Assembly (NCBI RefSeq): GCF_001592935.1
Contig: NZ_LRDB01000002.1
Span: forward strand, 232,700 to 296,699
Source of the DNA: Roseivirga echinicomitans
Lineage (GTDB): Bacteria > Bacteroidota > Bacteroidia > Cytophagales > Cyclobacteriaceae
DNA: 64,000 nt
Reading direction: 5' to 3'
This document shows, piece after piece, positions 1 through 9,336 of this stretch. Made by a program: the position numbers and the translations under genes. Below the pieces are notes generated by a model. That model was not told the origin of the DNA, did no database searches, and was given only the letters and a program-made list of their open reading frames with translations. The first letter of the stretch is position 1; the number at the start of each line of letters is the position of its first letter.

Positions 1-65
1 ATTCCAATAATGTCAATGAGGATGGTTGCCAATATAAAAGGCATGGCTGGCGTACGTTTCGACAT
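1..65 (-). CDS. Tet-like MFS transporter, N-terminal fragment
   Basis: Only the first 21 or so codons lie in the window; the gene runs off the left edge. The visible peptide begins MSKRTPAMPFIL and continues into a hydrophobic stretch ending DIIGI. This is the typical first transmembrane helix of tetracycline-resistance-like (TCR/Tet) major facilitator transporters of Bacteroidota. It lies 54 bases downstream of murB on the same strand, so it may be the last gene of that operon or have its own promoter. Substrate cannot be judged from the fragment. Confidence 0.55.
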   Translation of the reverse strand, partial: MSKRTPAMPFILATILIDIIG

Positions 66-119
66 CTTGAATATTTTTGAGGGGTCGAATTTATGCAATA
101 GAAACCGGTAGACGAAGGA

Positions 120-1136
120 TTAAATGATATTCACTTCGGGAATGATTTCTATTCCGAATTTGGCAGCGACTGAAGCTCTAATTTCGAAGGCTAAACTTTT
201 AATGTCTTCCCCTTTTCCGTTGCCATAGTTTACTAACACAAGTGGATGGTTCTTATGGACGCCTATTTCCCCAAAGGTCTTTCCTTTCCAACCCGCTTGC
301 TCTATAAGCCAAGCAGCTGGGATCTTTACTTTTTGCTCCAGAAGTTTATAACCTGGAATACTTGGGAATTCAGCCTTAAGGCCTTCGTAATCAATATTGT
401 CGATGGTAGGATTTTTAAAAAAACTACCAGAATTACCAATTTCAGCGGGGTCAGGAAGCTTGCTTTGCCTGATTTTGATTACAGCATCACTAATGGCTTT
501 AATGCTCAGTTCTTTCACTTTCATTTCATCTAGTGTGGTCTGAATGGCTCCATATGTAGTATTGAACTTTGGGGTCTTATCCAACTTGAATACTACGGAA
601 GTAATGATGTATTGTCCTTTTAAGGAAGTTTTAAAAACGCTTTCACGATAACCAAACTCACATTCTTCGGCCGTAAATTCTTGGTATTTTCCTGATGTAA
701 TTTCAACGGCTTCTAAGGAATCGAAAACGTCTTTGATTTCGACACCATAAGCGCCAATATTTTGCATGGGGGCAGCCCCAATTGTGCCAGGAATGAGCGA
801 AAGATTTTCTACGCCAGCCCAATCATTTTCAATGCAGTGCAAAACAAATTGATGCCAATTTTCACCGGCCATGGCTTTGATCCAAACATGGTTTCTATCT
901 TCATTAATAAGCTCAATACCTTTAAGCTCGTTTTTGAGCACAATTCCATCAAAATCTTTGGTGAGTAGAATATTGCTTCCACCTCCTAAAATCATTAATT
1001 CCTGATCGGATTCCATCATTTTCAGTGCTGCCAATAGTTCGTTAACTGTTGTGAATGCAATGAATTGTGCAGCTTTAGCTTCCAAGCCAAAGGTGTTAAA
1101 TGCTTTTAAAGAAACATTTTGTTCCAGTTTGATCAT
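120..1136 (-). CDS. murB: UDP-N-acetylenolpyruvoylglucosamine reductase
   Basis: Cytoplasmic FAD enzyme that reduces UDP-GlcNAc-enolpyruvate to UDP-MurNAc in peptidoglycan synthesis. The 338-residue product has the FAD-binding motif GGGSNIL near residue 50, the PGTIGAAPMQNIGAYG loop, GYRESVFK, the GNSGSFFKNP motif carrying the catalytic serine, and the C-terminal EVNII glutamate. The length and the GYR..F insertion fit the type I (E. coli-like) MurB. Its start overlaps the stop of the upstream DinB-like gene by four bases (ATGA), so the pair is translationally coupled. Identification is secure. Confidence 0.96.
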   Translation of the reverse strand: MIKLEQNVSLKAFNTFGLEAKAAQFIAFTTVNELLAALKMMESDQELMILGGGSNILLTKDFDGIVLKNELKGIELINEDRNHVWIKAMAGENWHQFVLHCIENDWAGVENLSLIPGTIGAAPMQNIGAYGVEIKDVFDSLEAVEITSGKYQEFTAEECEFGYRESVFKTSLKGQYIITSVVFKLDKTPKFNTTYGAIQTTLDEMKVKELSIKAISDAVIKIRQSKLPDPAEIGNSGSFFKNPTIDNIDYEGLKAEFPSIPGYKLLEQKVKIPAAWLIEQAGWKGKTFGEIGVHKNHPLVLVNYGNGKGEDIKSLAFEIRASVAAKFGIEIIPEVNII

Positions 1137-1588
1137 TTATCGAGAATCCTGCGGTGGTAATTGATTTGTCCTAAATGGTAGTTTAAATGCCCTTGGAGGT
1201 GAATGAGAAAGAAAAGTGTGCTCATTTCCTTATTGTTGAAAATTCGTTGTGGGTAAGGATAGTTAAGTACAGATTCTGGAAGTCGTTGTAGGGTGTCGCT
1301 TACCGTAGTTTTAGTTTCTTGAATTGAGTTTAGCAATTCTGTGCGACTCACATTCTTTCCTGAAAACTCAAAATCTCGGTTACGTTCATAACCTGTTTTC
1401 CCCAGAACTGCGCCTATGAAATGTTGTAAGTTTCCACAAATATGGAGTGCTAAGTTACCTGCGGTATTGGTGATTTGACCCTCTGTAATCCATAAATTTT
1501 CTTCTTTTGAATAGGATTCAACTTCATTAGAAAGGCGATCTAAATCTCGGCTAATTAATTCTGAAATGGATTGGGCTGCAATGCTCAT
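1133..1588 (-). CDS. DinB-like four-helix protein (DUF1572 type)
   Basis: A 151-residue, mostly helical protein of the DinB/YfiT metal-binding superfamily. Histidines sit where the family places its metal triad: one in ALHICGNLQHF (about residue 48) and two in the C-terminal HLQGHLNYHLGQINYHRR segment (about residues 130-147). Related proteins include bacillithiol/mycothiol-dependent transferases and DNA-damage-induced proteins, but the substrate of this subgroup is unknown. It overlaps pgcA by four bases upstream and murB by four bases downstream, so it is the middle gene of a coupled operon with no obvious functional link to cell-wall synthesis. Confidence 0.8.
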   Translation of the reverse strand: MSIAAQSISELISRDLDRLSNEVESYSKEENLWITEGQITNTAGNLALHICGNLQHFIGAVLGKTGYERNRDFEFSGKNVSRTELLNSIQETKTTVSDTLQRLPESVLNYPYPQRIFNNKEMSTLFFLIHLQGHLNYHLGQINYHRRILDK

Positions 1589-3300
1589 AGGTGTAAAGAT
1601 TTTTTGATGGTTTCAATTCTGGTTTCTAAAAACTGCTTGGTTTCATTAAAGTGAACGGCCGATGTAAGCGGAGTGTTTACGCTAATATAGAATTTGATTT
1701 TTGGTTCGGTACCAGAAGGTCTCGCTGATATTTTAGAACCATCTTCTAAATAGAATTGTAATACATTCGATTTTGGTTGGTCGATAGCTCTTTCAGCACT
1801 AGAAATCATGTCCTTTTCTATCAAACTTTGATAGTCCATGGTTTTAATCACTTTGCACCCAGCAATTGTGTCAGGGGTTTTTTCGCGCATATCCACCATC
1901 ATTTGCCTAATCTCATCAGCACCTTTCATTCCTTTTTTGGTCATTGAAACCAATGCTTCTAAATAGAAGCCATTTTCAACATAGATCTGCTTTAGAAGAT
2001 CGAAAACCGACATGCCTTGATCTTTGGCCCAAGCACACATTTCAGCAAGCATGGCGCAGGAAGCAATTGCATCCTTATCGCGCACAAAATCACTGATCAT
2101 GTAGCCGTAGCTTTCTTCACCACCGCCAATAAACTCCTTCTTGCCTTCTTCTTGTTTGATGAGTGCAGCAATGTATTTAAAGCCCGTCAGTGTTTCTGGG
2201 CAGTCGACTTCAAACTTCTCCGCAATACGGGTAAGTAAATCGGTGGTCACAATGGTTTTAATAATCATTTGATTACCATTGAGTTTCCCATTTTCTTTCC
2301 ACTTTCTCAGCAAGTAGTAAACTAAAAGGCTAGCGGCCTGATTTCCATTGAGCAATTCAAATTCACCTTGATCATTTTTAGCGGCCATCCCCACACGGTC
2401 GGCATCAGGATCGGTGGCCATAACAAGGTCGGCATCCAGTTCCTTCGCTTTGATCAGTGCCAAAGTCATCGCTTCCTGCTCCTCAGGGTTTGGATAAATT
2501 ACGGTAGGGAAATTCCCATTGGGTTCGGCTTGTTCTTCAACAACAAATACGTTTTCAAAGCCTTTTCGCTTCAGGATTTCTGGTACCAAAGTAATGCCTG
2601 TTCCATGAATAGGAGAGAACACAATTTTGAGGTCTTTCTGGTTTTTAATGGCTTCTGGCGCCAAGGTTAATTCTTTAATGGCCGAAAGGTATTTTTCATC
2701 CAGTTCAGCACCAATCAATTCGATTTTAGAATCGTCCTTTTCAAACTTCACGGCCTCAATTCCAGCAATGGCTTGCACTTCAGCTATGATGTTTTTATCG
2801 TGAGGAGCAATTACTTGTGCCCCATCGTCCCAATAGGCTTTATAGCCATTGTATTCTTTCGGATTATGTGAAGCCGTGAGGACCACGCCACTTTGACACC
2901 CTAATTCCCTAATGGCAAATGAAAGCTCTGGCGTTGGGCGAAGACTTTCGAAAAGGTACACATAGATCCCATTGGCAGAGAAAACCGCAGCGGTAGTCTC
3001 GGCAAAATACCTGCTATTATTACGGCTATCATGTGCTATGGCTACTTTTATGACTTCATTTGGAAAGGCTTTGATCAAGTAATTGGCTAAGCCTTGGGTG
3101 GTCATTCCTATTGTGTATTTGTTGATTCGGTTAGAGCCTACGCCCATGATACCCCTTAAACCCCCAGTGCCAAATTCTAGATCTTTATAAAAAGCCTCAT
3201 TTAAATCTTCTTCTGAAAGCGAACGAATAGCCGTTTTACTCGCTTCGTCTATGCTGCTGTTTAACCAAATATTAACCTTGTCTTGAATGTTGGTTACCAT
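1585..3300 (-). CDS. pgcA: Phospho-sugar mutase (phosphoglucomutase/phosphomannomutase)
   Basis: Alpha-D-phosphohexomutase of 571 residues that interconverts hexose 1- and 6-phosphates, feeding sugar-nucleotide synthesis. All four family signatures are visible: the phosphoserine loop TASHNPKEYNG (about residues 141-151), the magnesium loop DPDADRVG (about 297-304), the sugar-binding GGGEESYGY, and the phosphate-binding RPSGTEPKIKFY near the C terminus. Length and the GGLRG motif near residue 47 match the PgcA/YhxB branch with phosphoglucomutase or phosphomannomutase activity. It is the first gene of the pgcA-dinB-murB operon and could supply precursors to the polysaccharide locus further right. 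Confidence 0.93.
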   Translation of the reverse strand: MVTNIQDKVNIWLNSSIDEASKTAIRSLSEEDLNEAFYKDLEFGTGGLRGIMGVGSNRINKYTIGMTTQGLANYLIKAFPNEVIKVAIAHDSRNNSRYFAETTAAVFSANGIYVYLFESLRPTPELSFAIRELGCQSGVVLTASHNPKEYNGYKAYWDDGAQVIAPHDKNIIAEVQAIAGIEAVKFEKDDSKIELIGAELDEKYLSAIKELTLAPEAIKNQKDLKIVFSPIHGTGITLVPEILKRKGFENVFVVEEQAEPNGNFPTVIYPNPEEQEAMTLALIKAKELDADLVMATDPDADRVGMAAKNDQGEFELLNGNQAASLLVYYLLRKWKENGKLNGNQMIIKTIVTTDLLTRIAEKFEVDCPETLTGFKYIAALIKQEEGKKEFIGGGEESYGYMISDFVRDKDAIASCAMLAEMCAWAKDQGMSVFDLLKQIYVENGFYLEALVSMTKKGMKGADEIRQMMVDMREKTPDTIAGCKVIKTMDYQSLIEKDMISSAERAIDQPKSNVLQFYLEDGSKISARPSGTEPKIKFYISVNTPLTSAVHFNETKQFLETRIETIKKSLHL

Positions 3301-3469
3301 AAATTAAGATGATAAGAAATATAGTGCCGTGTTAAGAAAGATACTGGGTAAAGTTAGTTTTTCTGACTGCTTTTAAAAAGGATTTCTACCAGTAGTAAAC
3401 CTTTTCCTGTTATGCCTTGCATGTTTTAACTGATCTTACATTCTTTGTGCTACGCCTAGTATTTAGAAT

Positions 3470-3892
3470 ATGAATGTAGAAAAACTGAATGAAGATTTTG
3501 CTGCCATTGCAGAGAAAATCAATGAGTTAGACGACATGGATTACAGTGACGAACGCTACGATGATTTGGAGGAGCAACTCCATGATCTGGAAGATGCGTT
3601 TATTGAAGAATTCGGGTCGGAATTAGAAGAAGCTATCGCTTTGGTGCATGATGAGTTTTGCCCAGACAATGATGTGCTTTTACCAATTGCTTATTTCGCT
3701 AAGAATTATGTTCGTTTGCAACGTAATAAAGAAGGTCAATATGGTTACGATGTTGAATTCGGAGAGGGAGTACCGGTAGAGGTAGATGATTTTCCGGACC
3801 AAGAAGTTAAACTGGTATTGGTGCCAGGCCCAACCCGTTTGTTGGTTACTGTGGGTGAAAATGCCAAACAAGAAGCTTGGAGAGCTAAATAA
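3470..3892 (+). CDS. Conserved acidic protein of unknown function
   Basis: A 140-residue, strongly acidic soluble protein. The N-terminal 55 residues are rich in Glu, Asp and Leu with heptad-like spacing and probably form a helical hairpin or coiled coil. The C-terminal part is beta-rich and ends in QEAWRAK. No signal peptide or membrane segment is visible. I do not recognise a named domain. The gene stands alone between a divergent pgcA and a convergent serA fusion and ends in a strong bidirectional hairpin, so it is a monocistronic unit. Its clean reading frame and base composition support it as a real gene. Confidence 0.75.
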   Translation: MNVEKLNEDFAAIAEKINELDDMDYSDERYDDLEEQLHDLEDAFIEEFGSELEEAIALVHDEFCPDNDVLLPIAYFAKNYVRLQRNKEGQYGYDVEFGEGVPVEVDDFPDQEVKLVLVPGPTRLLVTVGENAKQEAWRAK

Positions 3893-3915
3893 TTAGCCTC
3901 TTTAATAATAGAATC

Positions 3916-3943
3916 AAAAAAGTCTGGCTTGCCAGACTTTTTT
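3916..3943. terminator. Bidirectional Rho-independent terminator
   Basis: A perfect inverted repeat, AAAAAAGTCTGG then CTTG then CCAGACTTTTTT, lies between two convergent genes. The A run on one side and the T run on the other let it end transcripts from both strands. Confidence 0.9.
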
Positions 3944-3961
3944 GATTTCAAGAAGGTTTAT

Positions 3962-5866
3962 TTAATACAGCATCCTGAATTTTATGGTGTGATCAATTTT
4001 CTTCAACGATTTGCTTAGCTCTTTGCCATATTGCTTATTAATGTCGGTAATCACATAACCAATGGCTTCATTCGTCTTTAGGTATTGACCCACAATGTTG
4101 GCGTCAAATTCAGCCAAAGTATTGTTGATCTTAGCCAAAACCCCAGGTCTGTTTTTATGGATATGAATGAGCCTGTGGGCATCTTTCAGTGGAGGTAAGG
4201 TAATATTTGGAAAATTGACACTATTCTCTGTATTTCCTGTGTTGATGTAATCCATGATTTTCCGAGGAACAAAATCAGCAATGTTTTCTTGCGCCTCCAA
4301 AGTGCTTCCGCCAATATGTGGCGTAAGTATGGTGTTGGGTAAACCCATGAGTTCCGAAGTAAAAGGATCGTTGTTGCTATTCGGTTCTTCTGGAAAAACG
4401 TCAACTCCCGCGCCAATGACTTTCCCGCTCAAGATGGCTTCTTTCAAAGCAAGGATATCAACCACTGGACCACGTGCCAAATTCAGAAAAATAACGCCAT
4501 TCTTCATCATCTGAAAATGCTCACGAAGAAAGAAGTTTCCGTTTTCTGGTCGGCCATCAATATGAAGTGAAACCACATCCGCAACGGCCAATAGCTCCTC
4601 CATTGTGTCGCATTTGGTGGCGTTGCCTAGTGCCAGTTTTTCAACCAGATCGTAATAGTAAACATCCATTCCAAGGTTTTCTGCCAAAACAGAAAGTTGT
4701 GCTCCAATACTTCCGTAACCAATAATGCCTAATTTTTTACCTCGAATTTCAAAGCTGTTTTTAGCCGTTTTCGACCAAATGCCTTGATGCATATCTCGGT
4801 TCTTATCAGAAATGCCCCGCATCAGGCTAATCATTTCGGCAATGGCCAATTCTACCACTGAACGTGTATTGCTAAACGGAGCATTAAAAACTGGGATTCC
4901 AGCCTCTAGCGCTGCCTCAATATCTATTTGGTTGGTGCCTATGCAGAAAGCACCAATGGCCATCAGTTTATCGGCTTCTCTAACCACTTTGGCTGTCACT
5001 TGTGTTTTTGATCTTAGGCCTAAAACGTGAATGCCTTTGATTTTCTTACAGAGCTCATCTTCGTCTAAACCTGCGGGATAGCTTTCAACGCTAAAGCCTT
5101 CTTCTTTTAATTTAGCCAGCGCATTAGGGTGAACACTTTCTAGCAAAAGCATTTTAATACGGTTTTTGGGGTAGGATAGGGCTCCGCTCATTTTTTTGTG
5201 GTACAAAATTTCGTCAAAACTTGGGGCGATGTGATCGGCATGTTTCTTTACAGGTTCGCGCTCTACATTTTCGGTATAAGCATAAAAGTTATTGGCCATT
5301 CCGGCTTGACGCACCTCGTAATCGGTGTAGCCATCGCCAATCATATTGATTTGACCTTTTAATTTTAGTGCTTCAATTTGCTTTACTTTCCCTCCATTTA
5401 TGGAAAGAACGTTGTTGCGGTTGAGGTCGATGATGTTACCTTCTTCGTCAAAAATCATGTCGTTGGCAAAAACATGATCGGCTTTAATGCCAAATTTGGT
5501 GACTACGGGAACAATAAACTCCTTGAAGCCATTCGAAATAATGAAGGTGTCTTCAGGGTGCTCGTCAAAGAAAACTCTATTCCTTTCGATGGACTTTGAA
5601 ACCAGTTTTGACAGTCGGGAGATTAGCTCTGGAAGGTGTGCTCTGTTACCGTTTAATAACTGAATACGAGCAATGAGTGATTCACGTAGTGACATTTCAC
5701 CCGCCATTCCTAAGTCGGTAATGTCTTTGATTTTCTGTAATCGAGTGTTCCTTTCTGGATGGTTCGAAAGCGAAATTTCTCCTAAAATATCAAGCGCTTC
5801 AACTTTTGTAAACGTGCTGTCAAAATCGATTACAAAATATTGTTTTTCTTCCTCTTCAACCTTCAT
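3962..5866 (-). CDS. serA: Fused phosphoserine phosphatase / D-3-phosphoglycerate dehydrogenase
   Basis: A 634-residue bifunctional serine-biosynthesis enzyme. Residues 1-225 are a HAD phosphatase of SerB type: nucleophile motif DFDSTFTK (Asp14, Asp16), motif II IISNGF, and motif III MIGDGYTD. Residues of about 230-560 are a 2-hydroxyacid dehydrogenase of SerA type with NAD-binding GYGSIGAQ, the catalytic arginine in LNLARGPVVD, glutamate in FPEEP and histidine in TPHIGGST. The last 70 residues form an ACT domain (IHIHKNRPGVLAKIN), the usual serine-feedback site. The chain thus carries the first and third steps of the pathway but not the SerC transaminase. It follows the small membrane protein by one base and ends at a shared terminator. 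Confidence 0.93.
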   Translation of the reverse strand: MKVEEEEKQYFVIDFDSTFTKVEALDILGEISLSNHPERNTRLQKIKDITDLGMAGEMSLRESLIARIQLLNGNRAHLPELISRLSKLVSKSIERNRVFFDEHPEDTFIISNGFKEFIVPVVTKFGIKADHVFANDMIFDEEGNIIDLNRNNVLSINGGKVKQIEALKLKGQINMIGDGYTDYEVRQAGMANNFYAYTENVEREPVKKHADHIAPSFDEILYHKKMSGALSYPKNRIKMLLLESVHPNALAKLKEEGFSVESYPAGLDEDELCKKIKGIHVLGLRSKTQVTAKVVREADKLMAIGAFCIGTNQIDIEAALEAGIPVFNAPFSNTRSVVELAIAEMISLMRGISDKNRDMHQGIWSKTAKNSFEIRGKKLGIIGYGSIGAQLSVLAENLGMDVYYYDLVEKLALGNATKCDTMEELLAVADVVSLHIDGRPENGNFFLREHFQMMKNGVIFLNLARGPVVDILALKEAILSGKVIGAGVDVFPEEPNSNNDPFTSELMGLPNTILTPHIGGSTLEAQENIADFVPRKIMDYINTGNTENSVNFPNITLPPLKDAHRLIHIHKNRPGVLAKINNTLAEFDANIVGQYLKTNEAIGYVITDINKQYGKELSKSLKKIDHTIKFRMLY

Positions 5867-5867
5867 T

Positions 5868-6224
5868 CTACTTTTTCCCTGAGATTAATTGCTTGCATTG
5901 GTTTCCGAAAACACCAGCTATTCCAGCAGCAATTCCACCGACAACTCCTGTAATCAGAAATAGTAAAAAGGTGTTCCCTTCTAATTGAAGAAGCACCGCT
6001 ATTTTCTTGGTCAAGGTAAAGTCGTTTGGTTGCGCCAGAAACCATGCGTTCACGACCCAAAGTAAGGCGATTGCCAAGAAGGGAACAAAGAAAGAAGAGG
6101 CCTTTTTTAGTCCTACAATGGCACCCATAGTAAAGCCAGCGATCATTACTGACCACCAAGGAAGAAAAAGGCTTAAAATAAAGGCAATAACAACAGTTAG
6201 AATAATATTGATGAGCGTTTTCAT
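5868..6224 (-). CDS. Small integral membrane protein of unknown function
   Basis: A 118-residue protein with about four hydrophobic segments (near residues 4-21, 24-40, 45-63 and 86-108), including a glycine-rich last helix (GVVGGIAAGIAGVFG). No catalytic motif is visible and I do not recognise the family. Its start codon shares one base with the stop of the upstream acylase gene, and it ends one base before the serA fusion, so it is the middle gene of an operon. A competing frame at 5863-6159 encodes a less hydrophobic, Cys/Trp-rich peptide and is a shadow. Confidence 0.75.
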   Translation of the reverse strand: MKTLINIILTVVIAFILSLFLPWWSVMIAGFTMGAIVGLKKASSFFVPFLAIALLWVVNAWFLAQPNDFTLTKKIAVLLQLEGNTFLLFLITGVVGGIAAGIAGVFGNQCKQLISGKK

Positions 6225-8650
6225 TACTTGGCAGGGCTTAGGTTTTGAGAAAAAAGGATACGGTCTGAAGCTTGGTCAGCTGATTTCATAAAGAAGAGTG
6301 GAATGTATTCTCCAGCGGTCCAGCGATCAATCATATTGTCATAGAATTTGCTACCTGGGTTTCCTGATTGTCCACCTGGGTAAATGCCAAAAGCATTGGG
6401 TTCATCTCCCAGCTCTACAATCATGCGCCAAGAAGGCCCATGATTTTGGCTTGTAGCGTTTACAATCCCTGAATTCCCACCAATCGGTAAGTTGAATCTA
6501 GAAAAGGCCGGTTGTGCTTGCAGCAAATGGCCAACGTAAGTGCCTTTGTAATCCATCCATTTTAAGGACTTCCCGGTTCTAGACTGCCAAACGGTGAGGT
6601 CTTGCACAGCATCTCTAAACGACTGGAAATAAAGATCTTTGGCGGTTTCTATTTCTGGGGTTTCTTTCCTGTCAAACCAAGCGTAATTTGGTTGATTTTT
6701 TAATAACCAGGTAGTTTGGTAGGCGCTTGGGCGATCTATACTAACATCTAGGTTGTAAAGTTCATCCCATGTCATTCGGTATAAGTTGCTCCACCATTTT
6801 TCCCATATCGTGGCTGCTTCAGCGTTTATGCTGCTATTAAAATCCCAATCTTCGATTGTAGAGAGCATTTGTGCTTCATTGGCAGTGAGTGAACTTCTGT
6901 CCATGCTGTCGAGCATGGTAGGGATCAATTCTGCTGCTTTTAGGCTGAAGGTATTGCTCTGTAGATCCTTAAAGTCTTGAACCCCAAACTTCTCTTTGCT
7001 TCTGAAAAAGTTGTTGATTACACGGTTGCGATAGGTTTCATAACCATCATCATATACATAGTAAGGATATTTTTCATCCGTAGGGTGTTGGTTGGCAGAA
7101 CTTACAAAACCCCTTTCAGGGTTTTTTACATAAGCATTCTGGTTTTGAGGAATGAACGCTTGCCATTCGTATCTAGAGTCTGATCCATCCATCAAGAACT
7201 TGCCTTGTTCTGCCCACTTATTGGCCAACTCGCCTTGCACCCAAAGGGCAATATCTCCTTCACGTGAAGCGAATACAAAGTTTTGCGCTGGTGCAGTGAA
7301 ATGCTTTAATGCTGCCGCATATTCATTATAGTTCTTTGCCTTATTTAAATCCAGAAAAGTCTGTTGGTTATTGTTGGGTAGATGACCTCCCCATTTCATA
7401 GCATAACCCACTTTTTCGCCATTTCCTTTGTGAGTATGGTCATAGGTTACAGGGCCGTAATGCGTATAAATAACCGTATCATACACAACAGGCTCTCCTT
7501 TTACTTTAATTTCTTCGATTACCTCCGTAGTTGCTCTCCAAGTATCATCATACTTGTACGCTTTTCTAGACGCATCTTGAAACTCAATTTTGTACCAATC
7601 TTTCACATCGCGTGTAGCATTGGTCACTCCCCAAGCTATGTTTTGATTGAAACCAATTATGACTCCTAATGCACCAGGAAGCGTAGCACCAAAAGTGTTT
7701 TTTTCAGGGGTGGCCAATTGCATTACATACCAGATGGAAGGTAAGTTGAGCTGAAGGTGTGGGTCGTTGGCTAAAATAGGGTTGCCTGAAACGGATTTAG
7801 CAGGAGAGATCGCCCAGTTGTTACTTCCGTTGTGTGGATTGGGTTTATCCATTGTCTCTTTAATGAAATCGCTAGGGAAATCAACATCAGGTTTTTCAAC
7901 CTTTTCAACATCAAAACTACTCCAGTCCCTTTCTTGAGGAATTACAGGGTCTTGATCCGTATAAAATTCAGGGAACAGTAGATCGAAGGTTTCCTTCCCA
8001 AATAGCTTTACAAAATTGGTGTTTTCTAAATCGGCATCGCCTCCCGCCAACATATCCGTCATGTACATCAGAAGGAGTGCGGTTTTCTTTGTCGTCCAAG
8101 GTTCTGGCTGATAGTCAAGTATTTTGTATTCCACAGGAAGCTCTCCTACACTCAAACTTTCTATGTATGCATTGATTCCGTCTCGATAGGCTTCAAGCAG
8201 TTTGACTTCTTCAGGATGCTTCATCATCTCTTTTAAAGCATTGTCAGCTCCAAAGCCCATTCCTTTTCTCCGTTGACCTCTGTCGTATTCAATGGCCGCT
8301 TCGCCAACTATCTCAGAGAGCCTGCCGCCCGAAGCAAAGGTTTGAAATTCTAGTTGCCAAAGGCGGTGTTGAGCTGTTATGTACCCCTGTGTCCTATAAA
8401 GGTCTTCATCATTTTGAGCAAACACATGCGGAATCAATGATTCATCATAATTCACAGTTACTGGATTTTTTAAGCCTGGGATTTTCAAGACCTCCTCTGC
8501 CACATCAGATTCTGTAATTTCATTTTTCCAGAAACCTTGGTTCGGACTTAAAAACTTCCCCATAGGAGGGATATCCCCGAATTTAGTATTCAATCCATAG
8601 AAAATGCCAAGGGTAAAAAGTAGGCTGACTAAAAACTTAACAGACTTCAT
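6224..8650 (-). CDS. Penicillin acylase family (Ntn) hydrolase
   Basis: An 808-residue secreted or membrane-anchored amidase of the penicillin acylase / acyl-homoserine-lactone acylase family. A hydrophobic N-terminal segment (residues 4-20) is a signal peptide or anchor. The alpha-chain region precedes the motif HNGSNNW, whose Ser276 would become the N-terminal nucleophile of the beta chain after self-cleavage. NDPHLQLNLPSIWY follows, as in the family, and GPSWRMIVELGD and GGQSGNPGSKFYD lie near the C terminus. Substrate cannot be read from the sequence; family members cleave penicillins, AHLs or other N-acyl amides. It is the first gene of a minus-strand operon with the membrane protein and the serA fusion. 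Confidence 0.9.
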   Translation of the reverse strand: MKSVKFLVSLLFTLGIFYGLNTKFGDIPPMGKFLSPNQGFWKNEITESDVAEEVLKIPGLKNPVTVNYDESLIPHVFAQNDEDLYRTQGYITAQHRLWQLEFQTFASGGRLSEIVGEAAIEYDRGQRRKGMGFGADNALKEMMKHPEEVKLLEAYRDGINAYIESLSVGELPVEYKILDYQPEPWTTKKTALLLMYMTDMLAGGDADLENTNFVKLFGKETFDLLFPEFYTDQDPVIPQERDWSSFDVEKVEKPDVDFPSDFIKETMDKPNPHNGSNNWAISPAKSVSGNPILANDPHLQLNLPSIWYVMQLATPEKNTFGATLPGALGVIIGFNQNIAWGVTNATRDVKDWYKIEFQDASRKAYKYDDTWRATTEVIEEIKVKGEPVVYDTVIYTHYGPVTYDHTHKGNGEKVGYAMKWGGHLPNNNQQTFLDLNKAKNYNEYAAALKHFTAPAQNFVFASREGDIALWVQGELANKWAEQGKFLMDGSDSRYEWQAFIPQNQNAYVKNPERGFVSSANQHPTDEKYPYYVYDDGYETYRNRVINNFFRSKEKFGVQDFKDLQSNTFSLKAAELIPTMLDSMDRSSLTANEAQMLSTIEDWDFNSSINAEAATIWEKWWSNLYRMTWDELYNLDVSIDRPSAYQTTWLLKNQPNYAWFDRKETPEIETAKDLYFQSFRDAVQDLTVWQSRTGKSLKWMDYKGTYVGHLLQAQPAFSRFNLPIGGNSGIVNATSQNHGPSWRMIVELGDEPNAFGIYPGGQSGNPGSKFYDNMIDRWTAGEYIPLFFMKSADQASDRILFSQNLSPAK

Positions 8651-8751
8651 AAAGCAAGGAATTGATGTGTGTCTTAAATATAGGGGTTAATGTTGGAATC
8701 GGAAGAAGAGTGGTGCTCCAGTTTTGGCTCTTAATTGAAAATAGAACCATT

Positions 8752-9336
8752 ATGTCAGACAAAAAAAACATTCTACATTTGTCTAAACCTAAAGTTGTGA
8801 GAATATCCACTGAGATTGCTGAAAAAGCCAAAAGAATTAGAGCCATTATTTTCGATGTTGATGGGGTGCTTACAGATGGCCGCATCATTTATAATAATGA
8901 AGGCATGGAGTCTAAGGAATTCAATGTGAAAGACGGTCAAATCATCCAACATTTAAAGCTTCACGAGATATTAACTGGTGTTATTACCGGGCGTGATTCC
9001 CAAGTGGTAAGAAACCGTTGCAATGAATTAAAAATAGATTTTCATTACCATGGAGTAAAAAGAAAAGGAGAAAAATTTGAAGATGTATTGATGGAGTTTG
9101 GGTTGAACACGGAGGAAGTCGCCTTTATTGGTGATGACATAAACGATCTGCCTATCCTTACAAAATGTGGCTTAGCCGCAACACCAGCAGACGGACACTA
9201 CAAGGTGAAAGAGCATGTTGATCTAATTCTTCAGGCAAAAGGAGGCGAAGGGGCATTACGAGAATTGGCTGATTTGGTTTTGGAGACTAGAGGTTTTTAT
9301 GAGTTAATTATTGAAAGACAGTTAAGAAATGAATAA
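8752..9336 (+). CDS. kdsC: 3-deoxy-D-manno-octulosonate 8-phosphate phosphatase
   Basis: HAD phosphatase that removes phosphate from Kdo-8-P in Kdo synthesis for lipopolysaccharide. The nucleophile motif FDVDGVLTDG, the GVITGRDS motif II, a central Lys (VKRKGEKF) and GDDINDLP motif IV are all visible in a cap-less KdsC/YrbI layout. I take the ATG at 8752 (194 residues, MSDKKNIL). An upstream in-frame ATG at 8662 would add 30 residues unlike the family and reach into the divergent promoter region. It overlaps kdsA by eight bases, which strongly supports the Kdo assignment. Confidence 0.92.
   Translation: MSDKKNILHLSKPKVVRISTEIAEKAKRIRAIIFDVDGVLTDGRIIYNNEGMESKEFNVKDGQIIQHLKLHEILTGVITGRDSQVVRNRCNELKIDFHYHGVKRKGEKFEDVLMEFGLNTEEVAFIGDDINDLPILTKCGLAATPADGHYKVKEHVDLILQAKGGEGALRELADLVLETRGFYELIIERQLRNE

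Noticed and set aside
5863..6159. Overlapping 98-codon minus-strand frame rich in Cys, Trp and Arg
   Set aside because: The other frame (5868-6224) encodes a sensible four-helix membrane protein with tight operon spacing at both ends.
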